DNA of 51,153 nt from Pseudomonadota bacterium (GCA_021802945.1 JAJZRE010000010.1:1-51153); one strand, 5' to 3'. Numbered from the stretch's first letter, positions 26,377 to 33,651 are shown. The notes: generated from the sequence alone by a model not told the origin. Made by a program: numbers and translations.

Positions 26377-27441
26377 TTATGCCGCAAGCCGCGAAGCAGG
26401 TGGCATGTTCTGCGCGGTATTGTTGTCGTGGCTGGCCTCGTAGCGCAGGCGGTTGTCTGCGCGCGCCGCCTGGGCAAAATACTCATTGACCACGGCGAGC
26501 TGCTCGGCCACCGAGTCGAGTTGGTTCATGGCGTGGCGGAAAGCGCTGCTGCCGACGAGTCCACGGGTGTACCAGGAGATGTGCTTGCGCGCCACGCGCA
26601 CTCCGGTGACGTCGCCGTAAAAAGCATACAGGTCGTGGATGTGCTCGAGCAGCACGGCGTGGATTTCCGCGACTTCAGGCTGCGGAAGATGAACGCCCGT
26701 GGCCAGGAAATGCTCGATCTCGCGGAAGATCCACGGCCGGCCCTGCGCGGCGCGGCCGATCATCACGGCGTCGGCGCCGGTGTATTCCAGCACGTATTGC
26801 GCCTTTTCCGGCGTGGTGATGTCGCCGTTGGCGATGACCGGAATCTTCGCTTCCGCCTTCACCGCGCGGAGGGTGTCGTATTCGGCCTCGCCGGTGTAGC
26901 CGCAGGCGCGGGTGCGGCCGTGCATCGCCAGCGCCTGCACCCCGGCGTTCTCGGCGATCTTCAGGATGTTCAGCGCATTGCGGTGCTCGCGATCCCAGCC
27001 GGTGCGGATCTTCAGCGTCACCGGCACCTCGGGCACGGCCTTCACCACCGCGCCGAGGATGCGGCCGACCAGCGCCTCGTCCTGCAGGAGCGCCGAGCCC
27101 GCCATCACGTTGCACACCTTCTTGGCCGGGCAGCCCATGTTGATGTCGATGATCTGCGCGCCGCGGTCGACGTTGTGGCGCGCGGCTTCCGCCATCATCG
27201 CCGGATCGGCGCCGGCGATCTGCACGCTGATCGGATCGACCTCCCCCTCGTGGTTGGCGCGCCGCGCGGTCTTGGCCGATCCGTACAGGAGCGAGTTCGA
27301 CGTCACCATCTCGGACACGGCCATCCCCGCGCCCAGCTTCTTGCAAAGCTGGCGGAAAGGCCGGTCCGTCACCCCGGCCATGGGGGCGACGATGAGGCGG
27401 TTCTTGAGGAGGTGGCGGCCGATACGCATAAGGGGGTGCAT
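26377..27441 (-). CDS. dusB: tRNA-dihydrouridine synthase B
   Basis: A 354-residue FMN TIM-barrel enzyme. Motifs: LIVAPMAGVTDRPFRQLCKK (FMN site), DINMGCPAKKVCNVMAGSAL with the catalytic cysteine region, PVTLKIRTGWD, MHGRTRACGYTGEAEY and ANGDITTPEKA. It reduces uridines in the D-loop of tRNA. The start ATG 27441 (MHPLMRIGRHL) has AAGGG close upstream; ATG 27429 would be 4 residues shorter. It is the first gene of the run dusB-fis-purH-purD-tsaC-hemF-PBP on this strand. Confidence 0.95.
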   Translation of the reverse strand: MHPLMRIGRHLLKNRLIVAPMAGVTDRPFRQLCKKLGAGMAVSEMVTSNSLLYGSAKTARRANHEGEVDPISVQIAGADPAMMAEAARHNVDRGAQIIDINMGCPAKKVCNVMAGSALLQDEALVGRILGAVVKAVPEVPVTLKIRTGWDREHRNALNILKIAENAGVQALAMHGRTRACGYTGEAEYDTLRAVKAEAKIPVIANGDITTPEKAQYVLEYTGADAVMIGRAAQGRPWIFREIEHFLATGVHLPQPEVAEIHAVLLEHIHDLYAFYGDVTGVRVARKHISWYTRGLVGSSAFRHAMNQLDSVAEQLAVVNEYFAQAARADNRLRYEASHDNNTAQNMPPASRLAA

Positions 27442-27561
27442 TTTACCCTTGCCTCGGGCCTCGACCAAGCGGGTCAGAATTTACATAAGGCACTGGTAGC
27501 ATGCCCTCGAAGCAACTACCATTTGTAGCGCATCATTTGACCAACGAAGGGGGAGGCACGC

Positions 27562-27984
27562 ATGAGTTTCATGTCGGAATTCAAGGAATTCGCGGTCAAG
27601 GGCAATGCCATGGACCTGGCGGTGGGCGTCATCATCGGCGCGGCCTTCGGCAAGATCGTCGACTCCATCGTCAACGACCTCATCATGCCGATCGTCGGCG
27701 CGCTATTCGGCGGCTTCGATTTTTCCAACAAGTTCATCGCGCTGAAAGCCGTGCCGGAAGGCGTGGCGATGACGCTGGCCGAAGTGAAGAAAGCCGGGGT
27801 TCCGGTGTTTGCCTACGGCAGTTTCCTGACCATCCTGCTCAATTTCATCATTCTGGCGTTCATCGTCTTCATCCTCGTCAAGCAGCTCAACCGCTTCAAG
27901 AAGGAAGCGCCGCCCGCCGCCCCGGCCGCTCCGCCTGAAGACGTCGTGCTGCTGCGCGAAATCCGCGACAGCCTGAAAAAATAA
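27562..27984 (+). CDS. mscL: Large-conductance mechanosensitive channel
   Basis: A 140-residue protein starting [20 protein letters not shown]. The first helix with [20 protein letters not shown] forms the pore; the second helix is [21 protein letters not shown]; a Pro/Ala linker and the charged C-terminal helix REIRDSLKK complete the MscL pattern. It opens under membrane tension to release solutes at osmotic downshock. GGGGGAGG precedes ATG 27562 by about 5 bases. A strong terminator follows its stop. Confidence 0.97.
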   Translation: MSFMSEFKEFAVKGNAMDLAVGVIIGAAFGKIVDSIVNDLIMPIVGALFGGFDFSNKFIALKAVPEGVAMTLAEVKKAGVPVFAYGSFLTILLNFIILAFIVFILVKQLNRFKKEAPPAAPAAPPEDVVLLREIRDSLKK

Positions 27985-28003
27985 GACGGCCCGCTCGGCG
28001 TTC

Positions 28004-28038
28004 AAATGGCGACCCCGCCAGGCCGGGTCGCCATTTTT
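28004..28038 (+). terminator. Intrinsic terminator after mscL
   Basis: AAATGGCGACCC (28004-28015) pairs perfectly with GGGTCGCCATTT (28025-28036) across a 9-base loop and runs into a T tract (28034-28038). It lies 20 bases after the mscL stop. Reading in the other direction the stem also ends in A/T, so it may serve the convergent sulfur operon that ends at 28085. Confidence 0.9.
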
Positions 28039-28084
28039 CGTTCTGGCATGGCCGGCAATGGCGGCGTAACGGGCGGACGGGGTC

Positions 28085-28717
28085 CTATGGTTTGCCGGCG
28101 GAAAAATAGACCAGCAGGCTGGCGATTTCCTCGTCGGAGAACGGATTCTTCAGCGTGGTGCGGGGCACCCCGTGGATGCCCCCCAGCATTCGGGCTACGA
28201 ATTCCGCGGGCGGGGTCGATCGTGCCATCGCGAACAGATCCGGCGCGGGATTGGCAGCTTTCGGATCCGTGTACTGATGGCAGCCGATGCACAGCTGCCG
28301 GTAAATGCTTTGCCCTGTCCTGGCGCGCAGGGGCGTGGCGACGAGGGGGATGAAATAGGCGGTGTCCAGGGGAAAGGCCATCGCCAGGGACGTTGCGCGC
28401 CGCAGGAACAGGTCCGGCCTTTGGCGGTGGAAATCGGTCCGCAGGGCGGCGATGGAAGGCAGCAGGATTTGAGGGGAGGCAGGGCCGGGGTTCCCTGCCT
28501 CGCGGGCGGTCATCCCCAGCGTGCCCAGGGTACTGGCGATCCGGGCCCGCAGCCCGGCGCGGCGGACCGCGGGCGTCGCGGGGTCGGCGAGCAGTCGCGC
28601 ATCGCCCTGGAGAACGGCGACGTCGACTCGCAGCGCCCGGTCGTATTCTCCGGCGGCCAGCGCAGGCGCGCAGGCCGCCAGCAGCGTCAGGACCGTTATG
28701 CTGCGGCCGGGTCGCAT
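28085..28717 (-). CDS. Periplasmic monohaem cytochrome c, last gene of the sulfur cluster
   Basis: A 210-residue protein with a signal peptide (SITVLTLLAACAPALA) and a single haem c motif CIGCH at residues 143-147. Possible sixth ligands are Met164 or Met177; I do not see a typical loop. The roughly 120 residues before the haem motif are helical-looking and not recognised. It should act in the periplasm as an electron carrier or acceptor. It lies 7 bases downstream of the rhodanese gene and is the last of the eleven-gene run, which suggests that the pathway has an oxidative step. Confidence 0.85.
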   Translation of the reverse strand: MRPGRSITVLTLLAACAPALAAGEYDRALRVDVAVLQGDARLLADPATPAVRRAGLRARIASTLGTLGMTAREAGNPGPASPQILLPSIAALRTDFHRQRPDLFLRRATSLAMAFPLDTAYFIPLVATPLRARTGQSIYRQLCIGCHQYTDPKAANPAPDLFAMARSTPPAEFVARMLGGIHGVPRTTLKNPFSDEEIASLLVYFSAGKP

Positions 28718-28724
28718 GCCACCC

Positions 28725-29663
28725 TTATTGGACCTTGATCTTCTGCACCATGGGCAAGCTGGCGTTTGCCGACCATTGGCTCATCGAGCCGTCATAGACT
28801 TTGGCCGACTTGTTGCCCAGCAGTTCGCTGGAGACGAACCAGCCCAGGGACGCCCAGTGCCCCGTGTTGCAGAAGTTGATTTCCTCGCCCTTGAGCGGAA
28901 CGCCCGCTTCCTTGTACAAGGCCTTCAGTTCTGCCGGCGCGCGGAATGCGCCTCCGTTGTTGTCGGTGAACCAGCTCTCCGGCAGGTTCTTGGCGCCCGG
29001 GAGGGTGCCGTTGCGCGTCACTGCAGGGGTGTTCCGGTTGACCCCCAGATACTGATCGGCCGGACGGTTGTCCACCAGGACCACGCCACTTTTCATGGCC
29101 TTGGCCACGTCCGCCTCTCCCGGAACCATGTCCTTGCGGAAGCTGGCGGTGAAGGTCGCGGGCTTGGGCGTATTCGTGCCGGTCTCGATCTTGTTGCCCT
29201 TCACGGCCTCATAGGCGGCGTAGCCTCCGTCCAGGATGGAAACATTGTCGTCTCCCAGCACCTTGAAGGTCCAGTAGACGCGGGTGGCGCTGCCCATGTC
29301 GAGGCCGTTGAGGCCCGCCGAGTAGATCACCACATGGTCGCTGTTGCTGATGCCGAGGCTGCCGATCAGCTTCTCCAGAGCCGGCACCGGCGGCAGCATG
29401 CCCGGAATGTTGTTGACCTTGGTGCGCCAGCCGTCCTTCATGTAATCGCTGTATACGGCGCAGGGAATGTGGCCACGGAGATAATCCACCTTCGTGTGGC
29501 CGTCCAGCTGGTTGCGGATGTCCAGGATAACCACCCCGGGTTTGCAGGCATTTTCCTTGACCCACTGGACGTTCACCAGCGGGGTGGCCGAATCGGCCAG
29601 CGCCACGCCGCCGCCCAGGATCCATGCTGCGGTTATCGCGGTAGATACAGTCAGCTTCTTCAT
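28725..29663 (-). CDS. Periplasmic tandem-domain thiosulfate sulfurtransferase (rhodanese)
   Basis: A 312-residue protein with a signal peptide ending ALA before residue 24 (MKKLTVSTAITAAWILGGGV). Two rhodanese domains follow: the first has VVILDIRN and HIPCAVYSDY without a catalytic cysteine loop (VVIYSAGLNGLD); the second has VVLVDNRP and the active-site loop FCNTGHWAS. This is the classic tandem arrangement with activity in the second domain. It should transfer sulfane sulfur from a donor such as thiosulfate to an acceptor thiol in the periplasm. A Shine-Dalgarno GGAGGTTGAA precedes ATG 29663. Confidence 0.92.
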   Translation of the reverse strand: MKKLTVSTAITAAWILGGGVALADSATPLVNVQWVKENACKPGVVILDIRNQLDGHTKVDYLRGHIPCAVYSDYMKDGWRTKVNNIPGMLPPVPALEKLIGSLGISNSDHVVIYSAGLNGLDMGSATRVYWTFKVLGDDNVSILDGGYAAYEAVKGNKIETGTNTPKPATFTASFRKDMVPGEADVAKAMKSGVVLVDNRPADQYLGVNRNTPAVTRNGTLPGAKNLPESWFTDNNGGAFRAPAELKALYKEAGVPLKGEEINFCNTGHWASLGWFVSSELLGNKSAKVYDGSMSQWSANASLPMVQKIKVQ

Positions 29664-29687
29664 CAGTTCAACCTCCGTGTTATCGGA

Positions 29688-29873
29688 CTAAACAACAATA
29701 ATCCGGTCTGCTGCCAGCAGCGCGTGCAGCATCCGGTCCCACCCTTCTTCGTCGTCCGGCGAGGCCGGCATGGCCGGTTGCTGGACCGGGTGGTTCCGTG
29801 CAAGAACCGCCAGGGCCTCGACCAACATAATCCGATCGGGAAAAATCCCTGTTTCAAACACGACGAATTCCAT
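29688..29873 (-). CDS. Small unrecognised protein (61 residues) of the sulfur cluster
   Basis: A 61-residue protein starting MEFVVFETGIFPDRIMLVEA and ending LLAADRIIVV. It has no cysteine, no signal peptide and no membrane helix. Its start and length could fit a degraded or minimal DsrH/TusB-like or DsrE-fold subunit, because the two genes before it look DsrF- and DsrE-like, but the similarity is too weak to claim. GAGGGAA lies about 8 bases before ATG 29873, the gene lies between packed genes, and the reading frame is clean, so it is very likely expressed. Confidence 0.6.
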   Translation of the reverse strand: MEFVVFETGIFPDRIMLVEALAVLARNHPVQQPAMPASPDDEEGWDRMLHALLAADRIIVV

Positions 29874-29886
29874 TGCGTTGTTTCCC

Positions 29887-30165
29887 TCAGAAACTCATCA
29901 CCACGTCCGCCGAAAGGAGCGCATCGGCAAGGTGCGGCCTGTCCAGCAGCGGCAGGTCCGCATTGTCTACCGTGGTTTCGGGCGCAATTTCAGCCAGTTC
30001 CAGAAGCTCCGCCTGCTCGGCGTTTTCCTGCGTGTCGGCAACCGGCCGGTCCATGAACACCAGACGCACCTGGTGGCCGAAGATGGTCAGGCCTGCCGCT
30101 ACCCGCATGGCTTCCGCATGGTCCCGGCGCGCAAGCAGCAGTATCGATTTGATGTTTTCAGGCAT
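29887..30165 (-). CDS. DsrE/DsrF-fold protein without cysteine
   Basis: A 92-residue protein (MPENIKSILLLARRDHAEAM start) whose pattern of a hydrophobic first strand, a helix, AGLTIFGHQVRLVFMDRPV and a late SADVVMSF matches DsrE/F-like small proteins. It has no cysteine, so it cannot carry a persulfide itself. This fits a structural partner like DsrF/TusC. ATG 30165 with GAGG 6 bases upstream is preferred over GTG 30177, which overlaps the previous stop. It follows the cysteine-bearing DsrE-like gene closely. Confidence 0.7.
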   Translation of the reverse strand: MPENIKSILLLARRDHAEAMRVAAGLTIFGHQVRLVFMDRPVADTQENAEQAELLELAEIAPETTVDNADLPLLDRPHLADALLSADVVMSF

Positions 30166-30173
30166 GGGGCGCC

Positions 30174-30464
30174 TCACAGGGTCAGGATTTTTTCCGCAGC
30201 GCCGACCATGGCGCTGTGATTGGTCTGGCTGCCCAGTTCAACGGGACAGTCCGGCCGCCCCATGAAGCGGACCCAGGAATGGTCGCAAGCCACTTTTCGA
30301 GATGCGCCGTCCAACAGGGATACCAGCGCCGGGTCGCCCAGGAGTTTCACCCCGTCGTTGGTGAAGAAGCAGCCCCATTCCACGCGGTTTCTCGAACATG
30401 CCCGGGCCAGCGGCATCAGCAGGTGCCCGCCGAGGGCGGTGGATACCACGATCAGTAATTTCAT
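30174..30464 (-). CDS. DsrE-like cytoplasmic protein with four cysteines
   Basis: A 96-residue protein starting MKLLIVVSTALGGHLLMPLA, in the manner of DsrE-family sulfur carriers, with cysteines at 23, 32, 60 and 73 (WGCFFTNDGV, VACDHSW, RPDCPVEL). Cys60 or Cys73 could take the role of the persulfide cysteine of DsrE/TusD. No signal is present, so it should be cytoplasmic. It overlaps the upstream rhodanese-like gene by four bases. With the neighbouring cysteine-free proteins it could form a small DsrEFH-like complex, which is inference. Confidence 0.75.
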   Translation of the reverse strand: MKLLIVVSTALGGHLLMPLARACSRNRVEWGCFFTNDGVKLLGDPALVSLLDGASRKVACDHSWVRFMGRPDCPVELGSQTNHSAMVGAAEKILTL

Positions 30465-31435
30465 TTCTTGCTCAATCTCCCCAGGTACCAGCTGCCTGTC
30501 ATCAGAATCAGGAGCCCCAGGGCCGCGGCCCCGATACCCTTCGCCGGTATTGCCCCGGACCGGGGGACATGGCGGGTCTCGAGCGCCGTCATTGCCTTCA
30601 TGCCGTCCCGGTACGTCTCGGCGTCCACGGGCAGCCCCGGGTTGTTGGCCCAGGCTGCCCAGCCGTCCAGCAGCACCCGGGCATCGGCGCCTGCACCGGC
30701 CCGGGCCAGGGTGAAGTAGGCGACGGATTCGAACGGGTCGTGGCCGTACACCACGAAGGGTCCTGGCGGCAGATGTGCTTGCCCCTTGCTTATTTCCGCT
30801 CTCAGGTCCGTCATGGGCAGGGACTGGGCGCCAGGCAGGTGGCCGCCTCGCAGGGCACGTACGGTCTCGCCCCAGTAGGCTGCCGCGGGCCTGCCATCCA
30901 GCAGCACAGGGGCATGGGCGCGCTGAATCTCGGCGGCCAGTTCGCTGCGCAGCAGCATGGCGCCTTCCCTCGCCGTGCCCTCATAGATGGGCTGCCGGAG
31001 CATGCCTCGGGCCGCGCCAGGCCCCAGGCGGGATGCCGGAAGGCCGGCCCCGCCGGAGATCGGCTGGTTCAGCACCATGACCCGGGACTGCCCGGACAGA
31101 TACAGCATGCCGGCCACGAAATCGCGTTCGATGGGGTCGTCCCCCACCACCAGAACGGCATCCCGGGCGGCGATCCCGGCGGTTCCCAGCAGCCAGTAGA
31201 CATCCGGGAAGGCCGCCAGGCGGCCATGGGGCCCGAGAAAGTCCGCTGCCGGCAGGCACCGGGCACCCGCCACGGTGCGCTTGAGACAGGCGCTTTGGGC
31301 GCGCGCATCCACCACCGTGGAATGGTCGATGAATCCGCGGGCATCGGTCGTGTAGGCGAAATCCCCGCCCCAGGCCAGGCCGGACGCGGCGATGCCAAGC
31401 GACGACACCAACAACAGCGCCTTGGCCCGTTTCAT
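30461..31435 (-). CDS. Membrane-anchored rhodanese-like protein lacking the catalytic cysteine
   Basis: A 324-residue protein with an N-terminal signal (KALLLVSSLGIAASGLAWG), two rhodanese-like domains and a C-terminal membrane helix (GIGAAALGLLILMTGSWYLG) ending RLSKK. At the expected active-site loops the sequence reads VLVVGDDPIERD and FVVYGHDPFESVAY, with glycine where the cysteine should be. It keeps the fold markers DARAQSACL, LLDGRPAAAYW, GHLPGAQSLP and VLLDGWAAWANNPGLPV. Both domains should face the periplasm. A binding or scaffold role for sulfur proteins is likely; catalysis is not. ATG 31435 is preceded by AGGACGGGGAG. Confidence 0.82.
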   Translation of the reverse strand: MKRAKALLLVSSLGIAASGLAWGGDFAYTTDARGFIDHSTVVDARAQSACLKRTVAGARCLPAADFLGPHGRLAAFPDVYWLLGTAGIAARDAVLVVGDDPIERDFVAGMLYLSGQSRVMVLNQPISGGAGLPASRLGPGAARGMLRQPIYEGTAREGAMLLRSELAAEIQRAHAPVLLDGRPAAAYWGETVRALRGGHLPGAQSLPMTDLRAEISKGQAHLPPGPFVVYGHDPFESVAYFTLARAGAGADARVLLDGWAAWANNPGLPVDAETYRDGMKAMTALETRHVPRSGAIPAKGIGAAALGLLILMTGSWYLGRLSKK

Positions 31436-31445
31436 CTCCCCGTCC

Positions 31446-31718
31446 TCAGCAGCCCCCGAAACCGTGGGGCGCCTCATCCTGCGCGGCGGCGCTTCTGGAG
31501 GCGGGCGGGTTGGCTAAGTAGTAGTCGACAAGATCGCTCACCGACACGGTGCCGTACGCTTCGCCGAGGTCGAGATCGGCCATGGCTTCCACGGGCAGGG
31601 GCGTCCGCGCCCTTGACAGGGTGGCTGCCGGCACGGCGGCGTAGGGGTAGAGGGTCGCGCACAATCCCAGGGCGATGCCGAGGGAGACGGCCCAAAATGC
31701 CAGGACTTCTTTCTTCAT
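31446..31718 (-). CDS. Small membrane-anchored protein with C-terminal GGC tail
   Basis: A 90-residue protein: KK at the N-terminus, one hydrophobic segment (VLAFWAVSLGIALGLCATLY), a soluble part with DLGEAYGTVSVSDLVDYYL, a flexible Ala/Ser stretch, and the very last residues HGFGGC. By the positive-inside rule the C-terminus faces the periplasm. A free cysteine at the end of a glycine-rich tail resembles the substrate arm of SoxY (GGCGG) and, in principle, that of DsrC. No known family was recognised. AAGGATCC precedes ATG 31718 and overlaps the end of the next small gene. Confidence 0.75.
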   Translation of the reverse strand: MKKEVLAFWAVSLGIALGLCATLYPYAAVPAATLSRARTPLPVEAMADLDLGEAYGTVSVSDLVDYYLANPPASRSAAAQDEAPHGFGGC

Positions 31719-31730
31719 GGGGCGGATCCT

Positions 31731-31823
31731 TCAGAACACGTCATGGGCCAGGCAGAGGTAGGTGATGTAGAAGGCCACCACGAACATGACCAGCTGCACG
31801 ATGGTTTCGAAATCAAGCGTCAT
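31731..31823 (-). CDS. 30-residue single-span membrane microprotein
   Basis: ATG 31823 to TGA 31731 encodes 30 residues: an acidic start MTLDFETI, a membrane segment VQLVMFVVAFYITYLCLAH and the end DVF. The gene is supported by its ATGA overlap with the gene upstream, AAGGAAAGGA about 9 bases before the start, and an exact fit in the gap between two packed genes. Its size and design resemble small subunits of membrane complexes. It may stabilise the transporter or the anchored rhodanese; no family was recognised. Confidence 0.7.
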   Translation of the reverse strand: MTLDFETIVQLVMFVVAFYITYLCLAHDVF

Positions 31824-32041
31824 GGCCTGCTGTCCTTTCCTTCGAAATGGCGAACCAGCATGCCCACATCCAATGGCTTGCCGTCGACCGGGTTGATGAC
31901 GGAGGGTGTGAAATAGGGCACTCCGTCCCGGGTCGCGCGCAGATAGCCCGGTTCGGTGGCAAAGATGTAGGCAAGGCCGCCCACCGTGACCGCCGCGGAG
32001 ACGGCGGAGAACAGCACCATTTGTATCTTCCCGAATGTCAT
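31820..32041 (-). CDS. Small single-span membrane protein (73 residues)
   Basis: It starts MTFGKIQMVLFSAVSAAVTV with one membrane helix (about residues 8-28) followed by about 45 residues predicted in the periplasm, including VPYFTPSVINPVDGKPLDVG. No cysteine is present. I do not recognise the family. ATG 32041 has GAGGG about 10 bases upstream; a longer frame to 32080 would overlap the TusA-like gene. It overlaps the 30-residue gene (ATGA), so the two are coupled and probably act together. Confidence 0.7.
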   Translation of the reverse strand: MTFGKIQMVLFSAVSAAVTVGGLAYIFATEPGYLRATRDGVPYFTPSVINPVDGKPLDVGMLVRHFEGKDSRP

Positions 32042-32052
32042 GGCGCGTGCCC

Positions 32053-32361
32053 TCAGTCTTTTCTGACGAACACGCGCCAATGACGATCCGCCCGGACAGT
32101 GGCCAGATGCGTGCTGGCCAGGTCCTTCATCATGGGAGGAATGGCTTCCATGGAGGTCGGGTTGTCAACCATGACCTCGAACACCTCCCCTGGAGACGCG
32201 CCAGTCAAGGCCTTCTTCGTCATGAGCTGGGGACGTGGGCAGGAATCCCCGAGACAGTTGATTTGCTGTTTGATGCTGACGCGGCTTCCGTCAGGTAATG
32301 TGGCTTCTGTTGCCGTGGCGGCGCTGGCCGCAGGGTCTGCTTTCTTGCTGAAAAGTCCCAT
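32053..32361 (-). CDS. TusA-family sulfur carrier
   Basis: A 102-residue cytoplasmic protein. The TusA core starts near residue 32 (INCLGDSCPRPQLMTKKAL) with the CPxP motif at Cys41 and an extra Cys36; an Ala-rich N-terminal extension of about 25 residues precedes it. TusA proteins bind persulfide sulfur at the CPxP cysteine and hand it to partners such as DsrE or DsrC. It lies directly downstream of the two transporter genes, as TusA-like genes often do beside YeeE/YedE transporters (for example TsuB with TsuA). AGGAGAA precedes ATG 32361. Confidence 0.9.
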   Translation of the reverse strand: MGLFSKKADPAASAATATEATLPDGSRVSIKQQINCLGDSCPRPQLMTKKALTGASPGEVFEVMVDNPTSMEAIPPMMKDLASTHLATVRADRHWRVFVRKD

Positions 32362-32385
32362 CTTGTTCTCCTGTTCAGATCATGC

Positions 32386-33078
32386 CTATGCGGACTGCTC
32401 GGCGGCCACTCGGGCTGCCCCCTGTGGCACCGCCGTTTCATTGCCGGCCCAGGCATCGCAGGCCGCCGATTCGCGGGCGGCCGCCGCTTCCGAGGTTCGG
32501 GCGCCGGCGCGTTCCCGGCGCAGGATTGCCCGGTAGATGCCGAACAGCACCAGGGTCTGCACGGCGCCGAAGACGATCGCCGGAACATGGGTCTTCTCCT
32601 GCAGGGTGGCGGCGTTGGCAAAGCCCAGCTGCAGGCCCGCCAGGTTGTGGACGCCGGTCATGGTGTCCGGGGCCGGCGGCCAGTAGATGAAAGACCACAG
32701 CAGCGAAAACAGGAACATGCCGATAAATGTGAACATCAGGGCCCAGATGGCGCCGATGTTGCCCTCCCCGGCCTTGACCCAGGTGGAAACCGTGCATGCC
32801 CCGGCGAGCACCATGCCGATGCCGAACAGGAACAAGCCGGCGAAGGTGTTCAGCCCCACATCGAAGTGCATGGGCTTGCCTGCCCCCACGGTGATGAAGG
32901 CGGTAAAGCCCAGGGTGAGGATCATCATGGCGACCAGCAGCGCCTTGGTGTTGCGGTAGGTTTTGAACAGCATCGCATCCCGCAGGGCGGCCACGTTGCA
33001 GTAGCGGGAACGTTGCACCAGCAGGCCAACGACGGAGCCGAAGACAAAGGCGGTGAGGCATTGGGCAGTCGCGTTCAT
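32386..33078 (-). CDS. YeeE/YedE-type transporter, second half
   Basis: A 230-residue membrane protein. Conserved elements are QRSRYCNVAALRDAMLF (Cys27) and GIGMVLAGACTVSTWVKAGEGN (Cys95), which match the cysteine motifs of the C-terminal half of YeeE/YedE sulfur-transport proteins such as the thiosulfate importer TsuA. Several helices follow, then a polar Ala/Arg-rich tail of about 40 residues in the cytoplasm. It lies 7 bases after the gene for the other half. The substrate is likely a small sulfur oxyanion or sulfide species; it cannot be read from sequence. Confidence 0.88.
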   Translation of the reverse strand: MNATAQCLTAFVFGSVVGLLVQRSRYCNVAALRDAMLFKTYRNTKALLVAMMILTLGFTAFITVGAGKPMHFDVGLNTFAGLFLFGIGMVLAGACTVSTWVKAGEGNIGAIWALMFTFIGMFLFSLLWSFIYWPPAPDTMTGVHNLAGLQLGFANAATLQEKTHVPAIVFGAVQTLVLFGIYRAILRRERAGARTSEAAAARESAACDAWAGNETAVPQGAARVAAEQSA

Positions 33079-33085
33079 GTGTCAG

Positions 33086-33577
33086 TCATCCCTCCAGGCT
33101 TTTCTTGTAGATCCACGTGCCCACCCAGGCGCCGGCCAGGATTCCGCTGATGGCCAGATAGCCTCCCAGGTTCATTTCAGGGGTGAGCCCATAGAAGGTG
33201 CTGACATTGCAGACGAAGGCCAGGCGGATGCCGATCCCCATGAGGAGGCCGCCGATGGTGATCATGACCCACTCGGACAGGCGGTGGGGCATGCGCCAGC
33301 TGAATTCCTTGCTCAGGACGGCACCGACCACCGCACCGAACAGCATGCCGAGGCTGATGTAGATCTTCCAGTAGCCCGGATCGGGCGGGAAAGCGACATT
33401 CCAGAACGGAATTCGGGAGAGGGACTCCCCCATGAAAAGCCGGGCGATGAGCCCGGTCATCATGGTTTCGCCGCCGCCTACGGTCCAGGAACCTACGATC
33501 TGAAAAAGAAAGATGTCCAGCACGGCGATCATGGCCATGGCGGACACCGGGCTAAGGGTTTTTTTGAATAGCGCCAT
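33086..33577 (-). CDS. YeeE/YedE-type transporter, first half
   Basis: A 163-residue membrane protein and the first gene after the sigma-54 promoter. It has membrane segments around SAMAMIAVLDIFLFQIVGSW, ISLGMLFGAVVGAVLS and GGLLMGIGIRLAFVCNVSTF, the last carrying Cys123 in the position of the conserved GGCNIG motif of the family. Together with the following gene it supplies the three conserved cysteines known to be important in TsuA. ATG 33577 has CGGAG about 8 bases upstream; the longer frame to 33640 crosses the promoter and is rejected. Confidence 0.88.
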   Translation of the reverse strand: MALFKKTLSPVSAMAMIAVLDIFLFQIVGSWTVGGGETMMTGLIARLFMGESLSRIPFWNVAFPPDPGYWKIYISLGMLFGAVVGAVLSKEFSWRMPHRLSEWVMITIGGLLMGIGIRLAFVCNVSTFYGLTPEMNLGGYLAISGILAGAWVGTWIYKKSLEG

Positions 33578-33602
33578 CCAGCTGCTCCGAGAGTGGGTTT
33601 GA

Positions 33603-33623
33603 AAACACCTGCAGAAGGTGTTT
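33603..33623. promoter_or_regulatory. Palindrome at the predicted transcript start of the sulfur operon
   Basis: AAACACCT (33603-33610) and AGGTGTTT (33616-33623) are exact inverted repeats separated by GCAGA. On the minus strand they begin about 13 bases after the -12 element, so they cover roughly +2 to +22. This could be an operator for a repressor or a 5' hairpin that protects the transcript. The pairing is visible; the role is inferred. Confidence 0.6.
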
Positions 33624-33635
33624 GCCCCTACCTTG

Positions 33636-33651
33636 AGCAACCGCTGTGCCA
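33636..33651 (-). promoter_or_regulatory. Sigma-54 promoter of the sulfur operon
   Basis: Read on the minus strand from 33651 to 33636 the sequence is TGGCACAGCGGTTGCT, matching the sigma-54 consensus TGGCAC-N5-TTGCW with the required GG/GC spacing. It lies 59 bases before the first transporter ATG (33577) and directly downstream of a gene for a sigma-54-dependent activator. The transcript start is expected near 33625. Confidence 0.88.
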
